NCBI GenBank assembly: GCA_964035575.1
Contig: OZ037921.1
Coordinates: 124,001-188,000, forward strand
Origin: Rhynchopus sp. YZ270_cl-10
Taxonomy: Eukaryota; Euglenozoa; Diplonemea; Diplonemida; Diplonemidae
Direction: 5' to 3'
DNA length: 64,000 bases
The notes beneath the pieces were generated by a model. The model saw nothing but the letters and a program-made list of their open reading frames with translations. It did not search any database and had not been told where the DNA came from. A program made the translations under genes and the position numbers. Each line of letters begins with the position of its first letter. Within the stretch, counting starts at the first letter, position 1. Positions 30,992 through 42,401 of the stretch are shown here, piece by piece.

Positions 30992-31101
30992 GGTGGCAGT
31001 ATTGTGATGGGAGCCCATTGGAATACGCAAAATATATCAAAATACACGATGTATTTTGATGTATTTTGCGTATTCCAATGGGCTCCCATCACACTGCCAC
31101 C
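30992..31101. repeat. 110-bp near-perfect inverted repeat
   Basis: Arms of about 52 bp (starting GGTGGCAGT and ending ACTGCCACC) with one short insertion and a single substitution around a 4-bp centre. The direct octamer CCCTCCAC lies just outside both ends and could be a target duplication. Probably a MITE inserted recently, given the arm identity. Confidence 0.75.
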
Positions 31102-31205
31102 ATCCCTCCACCTCCACCCAGGACTAAATGAATGGACCCTCCCCTCCTCCTCCTCCTCTTGACCGCAGCTTTGTGCACTCCATTTTTGCCTTTTTTTACA
31201 GAACC

Positions 31206-33259
31206 CTAGAGCAGGGTAGTAGCCTTCATGGTTTGGCTCCGCGGGAGAAGTGGCTGTGGAGCGAACGAGGCGCCTGGACTGGAGCATGAGGGGGAGTCTA
31301 CACGCGGAGGGGAAGGGGACGAATGCTGAAGGAGAAGCTTCTGGGTGAGCGGGAAGGACGCCTTTCTCTGCGGTGGGAGGAGACGCCGGTCCGGCTCCAT
31401 CGGAGCCTGGTCTGGGGAGACGACCAAATGCTTAGAGGTGGTTTCCTTTGCGGAGTAGGTGTTGTTGAAGTTCCCTTCGTCGTACACATCTATCTGCACC
31501 TCGGAGCTGGACCTCTCCTTAGTGTTCGCAAGCATCGCGAATGCATCGCCGATGCCAACGGAACTCCCTTTGCGTCCGTTCATACGGTAAGATGAGGTGT
31601 TGTCGTAGGCAGACCCCTTCCGTTCCATGCGTCTGCTGAAGAGAGAAGGTTTTCTGCTCCCTGCCGCGATTCTTGGGGAGACGGAGACGTCGGCGCCTTC
31701 GATAGCTTTGAGCAGTCTGTTGAGAACGTCGCTGTGCGCCTCGAGGGTGGTGGACATCGTGTCAAGCTTTTGGTCGACAACGGAGTCGATTGCCTGCAGG
31801 CTGCTCTTAGCAAGGAGGTACCGACGGTTGCGGAACTTCTTGACTGCAGCGAAGACAAGCTCGCGACGGTCCTCATGCTTTTTCTTGTCGTGCGTGACCG
31901 ACCCCAACGCGGCGGCAGCGCCGACAGTAGGCAGGCGGTTGATGTGCTTCATCCTCAGCCGCTTCCGCCCCCACACCCGCCACACACTCTGTATCAACGT
32001 CGCAGCAGCGTGCCGGTAGTTGCTCTGCGCATCCTGGTTCTCCAGGTACTCAGTAACAAGCTGCTGTGTCTTCGAAGGCGCAAGCTTGTTTGTAACTATA
32101 CCTCCAAAGGTCGCCGACATAACGTGCCCCAGAACACCTAGCAGGACTGTTACCCCCTTTCCAGCGGTTGACTGTGTGAAAATAAAAAAAATAAATAGAA
32201 TATGACAGGATTGGCAAGCTGTTTAGGGATGCAACATACCTTCGGAACCATATCCCCATATCCTATTGTACTGAAGGTCACAAACGCGAAGTAAATACAG
32301 TTGCCTAGACTCTGGAATTTCTGTTGATTTTTTTGTTGTTTAATATGGTCTTTTTTATTGCATACCGGGTTGTCTAAGACCTCATCCCTCTCGAAAACGA
32401 ATATGACGAAGGCGAGGACGATCAGGATGGTCAACGCAGCGACGGACAGCATGGACCACATGTATTTATAGAAGAGTATCTTGATGGTAAGCCCCCAGGA
32501 GACCATCAGATTCATGCGGCGGAAGTCTTGGTATTGCGAGCGGATTTGTGCACGTCTTCGGAAGGCAGCGCTGGAGGTGTGGAGAAGACGGAACACCAGG
32601 TAGATCCGCAAGAAGCTTCCAAGCAGGAGCATCTGATATGCCACCGAGGACCGCGCCATGAACTCAAACGGGAGAATGAGATGTATCACGACCTCCCCGA
32701 TGTACCGCCACAACAGCTGCCTCACGTACTCCTGCTCTCTCAGGGTTGACCTCTCTTCCGTATCTTTCTGTCCGTCTGCAGGCGTCTGCCTCAACACCGC
32801 TAACCACTTTTCCTTCTTAATCTTATACAACACCGAATAGTACTGTGTCAAAAACACCAAAGACAGGACCGTCAACACCCCCTTCACAATGTCCATTATC
32901 AACACCGCAATCCATAGGTGGTATTCATCGGTAGTCACGATCAGGTCTTTTGCCCTGCACAGCTTCCATATTATGATGTTCTGTATAAATATCACGGCAA
33001 GGCACGAAAGCGAAGCAACACATAATTGCAAATCCTTTGAAACCCGCCATCGGTCCATCGCAACCTGTTTGAACTCCCCGACCGTATCTCTTTTTAGAAT
33101 TTCGGCGACCATGTGAACGCTACGAAGTCCCCTCTCAACAGAAGCTTCCTGTTCGTCAAGAGACATGTGTACACATGACTCCTGAGACAATACCGCTAAG
33201 CTTATCTGAGATGGAGTAGCATTGTCCATCAAAGGGGACGACATCGATTTGGTATCCAT
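31206..33259 (-). CDS. SK-type calcium-activated potassium channel, two exons
   Basis: Exons 33259-32240 and 32171-31206 with a 68-bp intron starting GTATGT; 661 residues. The first exon has six hydrophobic segments and the pore loop with the K+ selectivity filter in TFSTIGYGDMVPK, at its very end. The second exon completes the last helix (GVTVLLGVLGHVM) and then matches the calmodulin-binding domain of SK/KCNN channels: LAPSKTQQLVTEYLENQ, AAATLIQSVWRVW and a RELVFAAVKKFRNRR helix. In such channels calmodulin bound here opens the pore when cytosolic Ca2+ rises. The helix before the pore region has few regularly spaced Arg, as expected for SK rather than voltage-gated channels. The tail is Ser/Pro-rich and disordered. 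In a flagellate it could act in membrane excitability or motility, which is inference. Confidence 0.9.
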
Positions 33260-33675
33260 TAGGAAAGGTGGAGGTGGAGAGGTGCGTTATATTTTTTGAA
33301 AAAAACGAAAAAAAAAAAAAAAAAACGAAAAAAGAGAGAAAAGTAAAATAGGTTTACGAGATGAACCTAAGTCTCTCTGTGATAAAAAACCCCTCCCCTT
33401 CTGTCGATTCAATAAAGGAATCAGAAGAAAGGTGTGTAATATGGGGGATGTGTTATGAATTTTAAGCTGGTGCTTAAAAAAAAGAGTTAAAATGGGGTTA
33501 AACAAAATCTTCGCATAGGAAGTGTTGAGGGGAGAGAGGGGTAGTGTAAGTGGAGGTTTTTTTTGTGGGAATGTAAATTGGAAAGAAAAAAAAATCCTGT
33601 GGAGTTGTGTTTAGGAGAAGGTTGTGGTTTTACGTGAGTTTGAAAATGTTTTTTTTTTTTTTTTTTTTTTTTTTT

Positions 33676-33730
33676 TGAAAACTTGGTTGTATTAGTGTAG
33701 ACACCCGAGGATGAACTCCACTATACAATT
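33676..33730. repeat. dispersed GAAAACTTGGT...CACTATA repeat, copy 3
   Basis: GAAAACTTGGTTGTATTAGTG (21 bp; the last base starts the next block), then AGACACCCGAGGATGAACTC and CACTATAC. It follows a run of about 28 T, so on the minus strand it ends in a poly-A-like tail. GTATTAGTG and CACTATAC can pair as a stem. Confidence 0.7.
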
Positions 33731-34385
33731 GTTTTGAAAGTGCTTTATGCTCTATATATTTTTGATTAACGGTAGTGTAGACGTGGGGGTCAGAGTTTTT
33801 GCGTGGTGAGATAAGGGATGAAGGGTGGTGGCTGATCGTGTTCTGAGTACCAAAAGAAACATTCACGTTTTTTTTTTTTTCTCCTTTTGTTTTTTTTTGA
33901 AATTTGTTGGGAGATAGTTCCCTTTTCTGAGGGGAGCGGAGGGGGGAATATGGGGGAGGACCTCAAAGGGGGGGGTGTCTGTTTTTTTTTTTGGGATGCT
34001 TGCTCCCTCCTCTCTCCTCTGCTTCGTTTATCACCACGCGGACCACAAAAAAAAAATAAGAAATTTCTTAAATACACAGCCCTCTCGTGACAGTGCACCT
34101 TAAGAACAACTTGAGGAATATTCAATGTCTCCGCCACACGCATCTCGCAATACAAAGAAAAAAAAAAGGGGGGTTAAAAGGGTGGCAAGCCTCGACGGAC
34201 TCGAGACCCCAAAGAATAAAACCTTTTTTAATTCTTCCTTTTTCTTCCCTTCGACAATCTGCTAGTGAATATACCACGTTTCTGCATCACACCACAAAAA
34301 AATAAAAATAAAAAATAAAACAAAAAACACACATGCAAGAGACAGTGTTGATCTGGCAGAGTGTTTTCAGTGTATTTGAGGGTGC

Positions 34386-34411
34386 ATGTATGTGTGTGTG
34401 TGTGTGTGTGT
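34386..34411. repeat. GT dinucleotide microsatellite
   Basis: A run of about 11-13 TG units inside the spacer upstream of the potassium channel gene. Confidence 0.85.
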
Positions 34412-34493
34412 GGCCCTCTGGCTCCACGGGGGACTACCTTGAAATGCATCAAGCACTTTTGTTTTTTTTAAAATACGCACACTCCACCTGATT

Positions 34494-34595
34494 TTTACCC
34501 CGCGTATAGGCGCGTAAAGGCGCGTATAGGCCCGTATAGGTCAAACCATTTTTCCCAGCCTTTACGCGTCAAAACGCGAGATAAAAATCAGGTGG
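34494..34595. mobile_element. MITE of the CCACCTGATTTTTACC family, copy 2
   Basis: 102 bp with ends CCACCTGATTTTTACCCCGC and ATAAAAATCAGGTGG, and internal runs of GGCGCGTA units. The 5-bp ACACT sits outside both ends (34489-34493 and 34596-34600), a good target duplication. Confidence 0.8.
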
Positions 34596-35403
34596 ACACT
34601 ACTTTGTGAGCGGAAAATGTCACGTCGTTCACTCACCCCAACCGTGCTCCGCAACACCACCACCCAGGTGTGGAAGCGTCAACGCATCAAAAAAAATTAC
34701 AAGAAAGGGGGGGTGAGGAAACGACACTTTTTTCTTTTTTCTTTTTTTGCTGGCGTCCTTCTTTCTTTTCGTTGGCTGCTAGTACAGTAGGCCCCCCACC
34801 CCCTTCACCCCCCCGCGACCGAAGGGTCGCTGTTCTCCCCCCCACCACCACCACCATGTTACCTTACCACTGCGCGTTACGTCCTTGAAGACGCGCGCCG
34901 TTTTCTATTTTGCTATACCGAACACAAAAGGGAGGCGTTCTTTCGTGTTTTCAGTATAACTCCCGCTCAACCCCGAACCCACCCCAGCCCCCCAACCCCA
35001 CCCTTTAGGCAAAAACCGGCAATCTTCTAAAACCTTGTCAGCCCACGTTACCTATTCATTGAAATCCGATTGGGACACAATTTGATGCTTCATATGGCGA
35101 TCTGTGGGGAGGGAGTTGTTGGAAATCATTTAAAACTGTAGTTGTTGATGCAGGCACCTCCGACTGACCCACGATGCCAGTCATCCGGATGAAATCACAA
35201 CTAGTTTAAAAAAAAATCGCGATTGTTCCAAAAAGGGCGGATGTAGAAGTTTATGGGAAGTTTATGTGAATTTCGTATGCTAGCTTGACTCGGCAGTAAC
35301 TTCTTTTTATACAGTCCGTGAGTAATTCTGTCATAAGACAGCAACCTCATATTCTACAGACCCTCTTTCTGTATCCTTCCACCCCGTACAATAACACTAA
35401 TGA

Positions 35404-35940
35404 TGAGTCAGAGAGAATGCTCCGTGGCGAGCCAGCGTATACGGTACAAGCATGATGACGACCCATGGTGGATGCAATGCAAGGAATTCATGAAAATGGA
35501 GAGAGACACACAACTCGTCACGCCGCCAATTGCGCCGTAATCTGCACTTGCTCCTCCGCACCGACGGTGCTAACGATGTTTCTGCACTGCGTGGACGCCT
35601 TCCTCGGCATACCTTTCCCTGGGGAAGGGGATGCGACCCCCAAGAGTTGCTGCAAACCTTGTCCGATTGCTATGGGCCTGCGGAGTGGGACAGCATGGGG
35701 AACAGCCTCTTGTCAGAAGCATCGAAGAGCTCTGACTGCCTCGCAGCAGAGCCGGAGGAAGAAAAGATGAGTGTAAGGTTTAATGACACAGAGGAAGAGG
35801 TATGTGATGAGAACAAATACCATCGATCGTTTTTTTTTTCACGCCAAGGAGGAAAAATCGCCAAGGGAACTACTGGACATGGTAACCAAGGGGGGGAAAA
35901 AAAGAGTAACAAAAAAACCCGGGAAGAAGAGGAAGAATGA
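35404..35940 (+). other. possible plus-strand coding relic of unknown origin
   Basis: The only plus-strand stretch with coding character. A first frame from the ATG near 35401 gives about 46 residues (SQRIRYKHDDDPWWMQCKEF, then MKMERDTQLV). A second frame continues with LLRTDGANDVSALRGRLP, LLQTLSDCYGPAEWDSMG and an acidic-basic tail to 35940. The two are out of frame. I do not recognise the product. It overlaps the proposed last exon of the exportin-like gene on the other strand, so one of the two readings may be wrong. Confidence 0.25.
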
Positions 35941-38900
35941 CGAGAGATAGCATTTATAGTTTCTAAGTATTATACATTCTACACACCACCCTCTCGTAAC
36001 GTACAATCCATAAAGGAACATACCTATCGGGGAAGGGAAGGTCTGCGAATGTGGGGAGCTCTAGGGGAGACGCCTGCGACTTGCCTGCGACGTATTGTGC
36101 GAGGGCGGCACGGACAGCGGAGATGCGTCGTCCTTCATGTGGCTCGACGAGGATCTCCTCAACAAGGGTGTCTGCTGTGGTGACGCCTGCACGCTGCAGG
36201 GTGCTGACAAAGATGCGGTTCACGCGCGCCATCGCATGCAGTAACGCTGCTGCTGTTGCGACGCAGCCGTCGAGAAGCTTGTCCTCCTTGCTGTCGTGGC
36301 CGATCCTGCACCCTATGCCCTCCTTCAGCTTCGCACACTGCAGCCGCCGCAGGCACATCCCGTACAGCACGTAGAGGTGTTGGTGCACTGCGTCGTTGCG
36401 CACCAATGTTGGCAACACCTTTCGCAACGCTGTCAACGCTTTTGTCGTCACACCTTCGTCCCCCCACACAAACGTCGCTGCCGCCAGGTAGATGAGAGCA
36501 GTGGCAGGCGTCGGGTCGCCGAGGAGGTGTTGTGTGACGGCAACCTCGTTCGTCTCCGTCTGCCGTGCACGTCCGACGCGTACTAGAAGGTCGACTGCAA
36601 GCATGCCCACCTCGCGTATGGCGGGGCTCACTTCGTCTTCGGCGCGTTTAGCGGCGTCGTAGAGCTTGCCGATGCTCTGGCCTGCCATCCGGCATGTCGC
36701 GTTGGTGAATTTGCCAGCGACAGAGACGCATTGTGCAGGGCAGTTGTAGATGAAGTAGATGCTGAAGTGGAAAAAGAACGCCCGCATCGACGGCAGTGTC
36801 AGCCCCGTCGCAATCGCCCCAACGTTCAGACTCTCGTAATGTGTGTGCATCGAGGGCGTGATCGCCGCAATCCCCGCAAGCAGCTCCAGAAACGCCTCGC
36901 GGAGCTCTAGCAAAAACTCACGCCCAAACTCTATTGCACTCTCGAGGTGCTGGACGTCGTCGCTCTTGGCGATACCCCACTGTTCCTGCTCCTTTTGTGG
37001 TTCGAGCATGGGGCGCAGCTGTTCGGGTAGACAGGAGCGTGCGTTGGAGTGCAGTGCCGCTATGGACTGCAGTGCGGTGAGGACGGGCTGGAGGAGCTGC
37101 TCCGCTAGTTGGTGCAGCATCATCTTCTTGGTGTGCCGGAACACACCGGAGAAGGTGCTGGCGACGTACAGAAGCTTGCGGCTTGAATCGGAGTGCGGCT
37201 GCTGCAGCAGCTGTGCTAGCGCCTGTGGTGACGACACGTTTGGCATCTCACCCATCATCTCCAGTGCAGGGCGTGCAATGATCTCCAGCACCTTCACCTG
37301 CGACTCATCCGGCATCTGGTTGCTGATTCGCGTCAGCCCTTCGCATATACTGCTAACCTCGCCCCCCTGTAGCTCACCACCTATCAGTCCCCCCGCAAAG
37401 GAAAGAAGCGGCTCCATGAGCGGCGCCATCTCTGTGCTCCGCGTCGAGCACAGCTTCACAAAGTTGTTCATCACCTTTTTTCGTGCAGCCGTTGTCGCCG
37501 GCGAGAGAACGTTGCTCCCCACCTCAAAGTCTCGTCTGTGGCGCATCAACGAGAACAGCTTGTCGATGCCCGCATGCAGCAGGGCACCGTCCACTCTGTA
37601 CAGAGAACCCAACCCGCCCACAAGCCCTGCCATGCTGGACACAATGGCTGCGTCCTTGCTCTCCACCTTGAAGCACGCCATCAGCGAGGCGGACAGCTCT
37701 GGGGCGACGGACATTTCTTGAAGGGGGACCACGAGGCACGCAGTGAAGACGTACGACGCGCTTTCCCATGCGACAGCTTGTCTGCTGCAGGCGACAATCT
37801 CGCCGGTGGAGTCTTGCTCGTCGCGTTCGTGTCGCTTCGAAAACCCCTGGTGCAGCTCGTTCGCAATGGCAAGAAGCTGTCTGTAGACTTCAACCGCATG
37901 CGCCTTTACGACAAACCCGAGCAGCTGTTTGGCCTCCTTGCGCAGCTCCGCAAAGGTGTGCCGCCACTCCTCCGCCTCCCATACGTCTGCCGACCAGCTC
38001 AGGTGTGGGAATTCAAGGCCCTCTTCGCACTCAGGGTCGCTGATGTTGTCTGCAAGTATTTCCCTCAAGATTGTTGGCAGCTCGATCATGTTCTTAGTGA
38101 ACCCTGCCGTCGCAACGTTGATAAGTGCGGGAATGATAGTGCAAGCAACAGGGACAGAGGGCACCTTCAGCAGGCACACCCCCGCACTCACAACCTCGCC
38201 CATGACCTCCTCAGAGAGAAGGTTGTAGTCGGGTGCCCGTGTGAACGGCAGTGTGGCCGCAATGCACGCAGCAAGGGAGCGGATGGCAGCATGCTCTTCA
38301 CTCCCGCTGCACGGCCGTGAGTGGAACTGCACGCAGTACATCAGGATGAACTGTGTGACGGTCTGCACGACAACTACACTTTTTTCCGACGGCTGCGTGC
38401 ACAGCTCACGCACGCAGTCACACACCGCACTCCACTCCGCCGAAGACGGGTCCAGACTGCCGAACAATGACAACACAACCTCCACAATCCCCGACGACAC
38501 AATCTCCTCAATGCGCACCAACTCCAGCAGTGCCGTGAGGCACAGTATCGACGACACCGACGCCTGCTGCGACTGCAGGTCGTTCAGGAGATACCGCAAC
38601 AGCTCCCCCGACACAGACCGCACGCCTGTGATGAGCTCCCGCTTCTTGGCAGGCGAGAGGTGCACCTTGCAGTCCCACTTGGACGTGCCCTGTGCGCCCA
38701 GCCCCACCTCCGTTGTGCTCTCCTTGATGTCCTCGAACAGGATGCGCAGTGTTGTCGTCACCACCGCCTGTGGGAGTGTGATGAGCTGTGGGAAGAAGTC
38801 TGGGTAGTTCTGCGGCCAGTCGTGCTTGGCGGTGTCTGCTATCAGCTGGCTCAACTTCTCTGTGAGCAGCCGCGACTGCGCGCTTGCGGACAGCTGCAGC

Positions 38901-39256
38901 AGCTTTGTGCGAAACGCCGCACGCGTGTTGAGGTCCACCGTGTGGTAGTACTTATTCACAGCCTCGTCCATGAGATGGAACCCGAAGAAGGCCAGCTGCT
39001 CCGAGGTGCTCCTCTCTGCTATTGTGAGCCCTGCCGACGCACAGTCCCAGCGCAACGACTGCTTCGCCTCCTCGATGCCCTTTGTGGCCTGCATTCGTTG
39101 CTCGTTTGTCCCGCTCAACACGTAAGAGTGCCACTGCACTAACGTTTCAAGCTGGTCGGAAGACATATTGGTTGTGTCCCAGGGGAGGGACACAACTGGT
39201 GGTTCCTGTGGGGAGGCGGCTGTGTGAGGTGGGGGAAGGGTGTGGACATGAGACAT
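35839..39256 (-). CDS. exportin-5-like karyopherin (importin-beta superfamily)
   Basis: Main exon 39256-36024 and a proposed short last exon 35872-35839, with a 151-bp intron starting GTATGT; 1088 residues. Exportins carry cargo out of the nucleus with RanGTP. The N-terminal HEAT repeats fit exportin-5/MSN5: TSEQLAFFGFHLMDEAVNKY (helix of the importin-beta N-domain), then TEKLSQLIADTAKHDWPQNY and PDFFPQLI, the equivalent of the MIKREWPQHWPD motif. The rest is an array of about 1000 residues of paired helices, as expected. The last exon would give the ending PFPDSSSLGDFSSLA; the splice signals are good but I cannot confirm it by homology. A second Met, at 39166 (MSSDQLETLVQWH), fits the family start as well as the one chosen and would shorten the protein by 30 residues. 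Confidence 0.75.
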
Positions 39257-39735
39257 CGAAGCACCGTTAGAGCAGCGCGTCCCTAAAGGGTGGGCAGATA
39301 TTAAAGGCTGTTCTTGATCCAACCCATGTGTGGGATCGGGATTGAATGAATTCCACGATCTCAGAGAGATGAATGAAAGAGAATCGGGGTCAAAAAGTTG
39401 GCTTGAAATACAACAGCCGTGAATAGTGTGCTTTTTGGTACAAATGACCGGGTGTACCCCCAACCATGCAGTCCCACATCCATTTCGTGGTTTACATCTG
39501 GTAAAAAATGTATGAAAAGGAGTGGGAGAGAGAGAGAGAGAGAGAGGTCTTTGTTCTCGGTTAGTTTCAGTTGCGGTGAGCACTCTAAGCCATCACTTTG
39601 TGTGCAAAAAAAGAGAGTCAAAATAATATTGGAAAGATGTATGCAGGCAATCACTACCACATTTAAACAGCGAGAAACACCCCACGAAGCTATGGAGGGG
39701 AGGTGGCCAAAAGGGTAACCAATCAACGTTGCATG
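39257..39735. other. short spacer with a GA tract
   Basis: Between the exportin-like gene start and the 3' end of the BORCS6-like gene. Holds a GA run near 39525-39545 and no gene. Confidence 0.5.
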
Positions 39736-40537
39736 CTATTTCACACCCGCTCGTCTTTCTAATGCGCTGACCTACAGAAGGAATGAGTTGACATGGTATC
39801 AATGGCATCAAAATATGAATATGAAAACAAAGTCGTGCCGGAGGGGGTGCGCAGTGGGGCCCGCGAAGTTGTTATGAAAAAAGTTTGAGGGGGAAAGGGG
39901 ATCCCTCCACATACCACTTTGTCCAGCTCCTTTACAGCTGTCAGCACGTCACCGACGTCAGATTTCAACCCAGACATAGCATCTAGTTGGCTGTTGAGGT
40001 ACGTAACTTTCGCGACCTGTTTTTTTGTGTTTTTATTTTGTGTATTGCAGACGATCCCTGCTTTGACCCCCTAGCATCCTCCAAAATATGATTGTACACA
40101 TTCTCGCCCCAGAAACAGAAAGCAGTCTGACAGTTTATAAAAAAATCTCATCCCTCTCTTCACCCAATACATACTAACTCATTCATGGACCGTACTGCCT
40201 CGTGTATCTCGCTGGTGGCCTCTGTGACGGCCTGGTGGTGGACGTCGAGGTACTCTACCTGGTTGGTGACCTGCCTCTGTGAACGGTCTTGCAGGTCCCC
40301 AAGCATCTTTGCGTAGGCGGCCCCGATGCGTGCCGACTTCTCTGCGACGTTGGCCATCATGCGCTCCGCACTCTCTCTGCTGACTTCCACCTGCGCCAGG
40401 CTTGCCTCTGCCCTAGGCGAAGACGCTGTCTGGTGTGCAGCTACACTCCCATCACGCGCCTCCAACACCGACAAGTCCAACGTCGACCCGCACAGTGAGT
40501 TGTGTGTACTCGCATCATCGCTTTCTCTGTCCGCCAT
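39736..40537 (-). CDS. BORCS6 (lyspersin)-like BORC subunit, three exons
   Basis: Exons 40537-40175, 40016-39915 and 39771-39736, all joined in phase 0, with introns of 158 and 143 bp that start GTATGT; 166 residues. BORC is a lysosome-positioning complex of small coiled-coil subunits. The region from AYAKMLGDLQDRSQRQ through VEYLDVHHQAVTEATSEIHE to MNELVAKVTYLNSQLDAMSG and DVLTAVKELDKVVSALE aligns with the end of human BORCS6 as I recall it (LMLGNLRTSL, VDTSIKAMYTLMARCEELDR, IRDIKRTLEVFEAL), with the same helix lengths. The N-terminal 45 residues are disordered. The first exon alone ends in a stop six bases into the intron, so a single-exon reading would lose the C-terminal helix. Moderate confidence because the family is short and diverged. 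Confidence 0.65.
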
Positions 40538-40851
40538 ATGCCCCGAACCCTCCGGTGTGTTGTTCCTGGGAAATGATTTAAATTGGACGACAAAAAAAGC
40601 AAGAAAAAAAGTTATAAATATTCTGAGAGAGAGGAGAGCACTCTAATAGAAATATGGAGAAAAGGGAGGTAGTATTGTTGTCCACTGAGTGAATAACAAA
40701 ACGCCGAAAAGAACAAAAAAAGAAACAGTTGTGAAAGAGATCATGAGGGGATGGGGGTGGGAATATCTTTTCTTTTTGAAATCTTTTTTTTTGTGTCGGC
40801 ATCCCCCCCCGAGAGGGATGCCCGCAAAATCCTTTTTTGCTTTTTTTCTTT

Positions 40852-40910
40852 TTTGAAAACTTGGTTGTATTAGTGTAGCCACCCTAGAGTGTGCTCCACT
40901 ATACTTCTTT
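40852..40910. repeat. dispersed GAAAACTTGGT...CACTATA repeat, copy 4
   Basis: GAAAACTTGGTTGTATTAGT, then GTAGCCACCCTAGAGTGTGC and TCCACTATAC. Preceded by a T-rich tract. Confidence 0.65.
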
Positions 40911-40986
40911 TTTCATTTTCGATTCGTTATAGTGGGACTTTCCTTGCGTGGGGTAGTCTATGTGACCGTATCCCTGCGAAGGGGGG

Positions 40987-41120
40987 GAGGCACCTCCCCT
41001 CACAGCTGAGAATAAGACTCGGGTACCCGGGACAAGGGACCCGGTTATTCTCAGCCGGACTGGGACTAGGACCGGGACATGGACCCAGGGACCCGGCTTA
41101 TTCCCAGCTGTGCCTCCCCT
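40987..41120. repeat. GC-rich inverted repeat
   Basis: GAGGCAC...ACAGCTGAGAATAAG on the left and CTTATTCCCAGCTGTGCCTC on the right. Inside, GGGTACCC and GGGACCCGG blocks pair further, giving a long imperfect stem. Confidence 0.65.
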
Positions 41121-42019
41121 GTCACTTGATAAAAGCGACACGTATTGTTATACAATTTGTAGCACGCTTATAATGACAGAAAAGCTCTGGACAGAAGCTA
41201 ATGACAGTACGTTTCATCTGAAGGTAATCATCTCCAATATACACACCAAAATAAACAAGAGAGCAAAGTTTTTTTCCTAGTTTTGGATACACAAATTGGC
41301 ATTTTGGGAATCTCACACCACATTCACAAAAAAACACTCCTTTTTTTTGAATTAATCGAGACACGAAATAATACGGCCGGATAGGAACATACCCGACACG
41401 CACACTGGGGGAAACAAAAGCACGCACGGGGTACGGGTGTTCTTTGCGTGAAAGGAACACAAGACTCTGCACAATGAAACAAAAAGTGGGTTTGATCCAA
41501 CGTGTAGACACCTCTTGGAGGTGGCACGCAAAAAAAATAGTAACTCTGATAGGTAAGTAAAAGGAAAAAACGTTTTTTCGTTGATTGCTCAATTACCCTT
41601 AGAGGGGGTGATTGGCGACCGTATCTGAGGAACTATTTACTCCTTTAAGCTACCGCTTGTAGGTATAAAAAAACAGGAAAAAAAAATAAATACAAAACCC
41701 CGCTGAATTCGCAGGACACACAACACACAAGGCCAGAGCAGATACCACATGGTTCAAATTTTTTCGAAGAGAAAAAAGCACTTCATGAAAATTCTGCCCT
41801 CACCTTCGGTGTGCTCCTGCGAAAACACCAACAGACCTAGATTGAGGGAATCCGAGACACTGCAATCATGTATCCAGAAAAAGGGAGAACATTTATTGCT
41901 TGTCTGGGATTCAAAGAAAGAAATTTTTATTTTGGAAGATGCGGGATCTTTGAAAAGTGAAGTTGATAGGAATGTGCAGACACGTAACAAGACACATGGA
42001 ATGTAAAAGAAAAGTTTTT

Positions 42020-42054
42020 TAGATGACCCTAAGCCTCTCGTGCTTAGGCATCTT
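42020..42054 (+). repeat. two-stem dispersed hairpin, copy F
   Basis: AGATGACCCTAAGC, CTCTCGT, GCTTAGGCATCTTT. Both stems pair well; the outer arms here are AGATG and CATCT, a perfect match. Confidence 0.7.
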
Positions 42055-42401
42055 TGATTGTAAAAGAAGTAAGAGGTATATGGGCCAAGGTAGAGCAAAA
42101 CTCACCCGAAAATTCCGGATCAAAAAAAAAAAAAGGTTAAAAAAACATATGAAACGAAGTGAGATACGAGGTGAGACACAACACGACCAATAACAACAAT
42201 AAACACTATGAAAATTGGAGCAAAAACCTCTGCTTGGGGGGAGAAAAGCACATTTTTGCGTTGATTTTACAACACACATTTTTGAACAATATTTTGCACC
42301 ACTCTGAGATTCACTTAACATTTTTCCCCCTTTTTTTACCCAATTTTCAACTTGACAAAAAAATTGACAAAGATGGATATAAATCATTCGATATCGCCTC
42401 T

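Larger units (their letters stand above)
29547..31205. other. spacer with three palindromic repeats
   Basis: No gene is supported. Holds the GAAAACTTGGT repeat (about 29925-29985), a hairpin copy (30074-30110), an 87-bp inverted repeat (30360-30446), and a 110-bp near-perfect inverted repeat (30992-31101). Confidence 0.55.
33260..35403. other. long spacer with repeats and a MITE
   Basis: No gene is supported. Holds a truncated hairpin (about 33358-33385), the GAAAACTTGGT repeat (about 33676-33730), a GT microsatellite (about 34386-34411) and a MITE (34494-34595). Confidence 0.55.
40538..42401. other. spacer with inverted repeat and two dispersed repeats
   Basis: No gene is supported. Holds the GAAAACTTGGT repeat (about 40852-40910), a GC-rich inverted repeat (about 40987-41120) and a hairpin copy (42020-42054). 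Confidence 0.55.

Noticed and set aside
31206-32120. Separate gene for the C-terminal half of the potassium channel
   Set aside because: Splice sites join it in frame to the pore exon, and the first residues complete the last pore helix.
39257-39583. N-terminal extension of the exportin-like gene
   Set aside because: The extra residues are Ser/His-rich, unlike exportins, and good start codons lie at 39256 and 39166.
40160-40537. Single-exon reading of the BORCS6-like gene
   Set aside because: The stop comes within an intron that starts GTATGT; two further exons continue the helix in frame.
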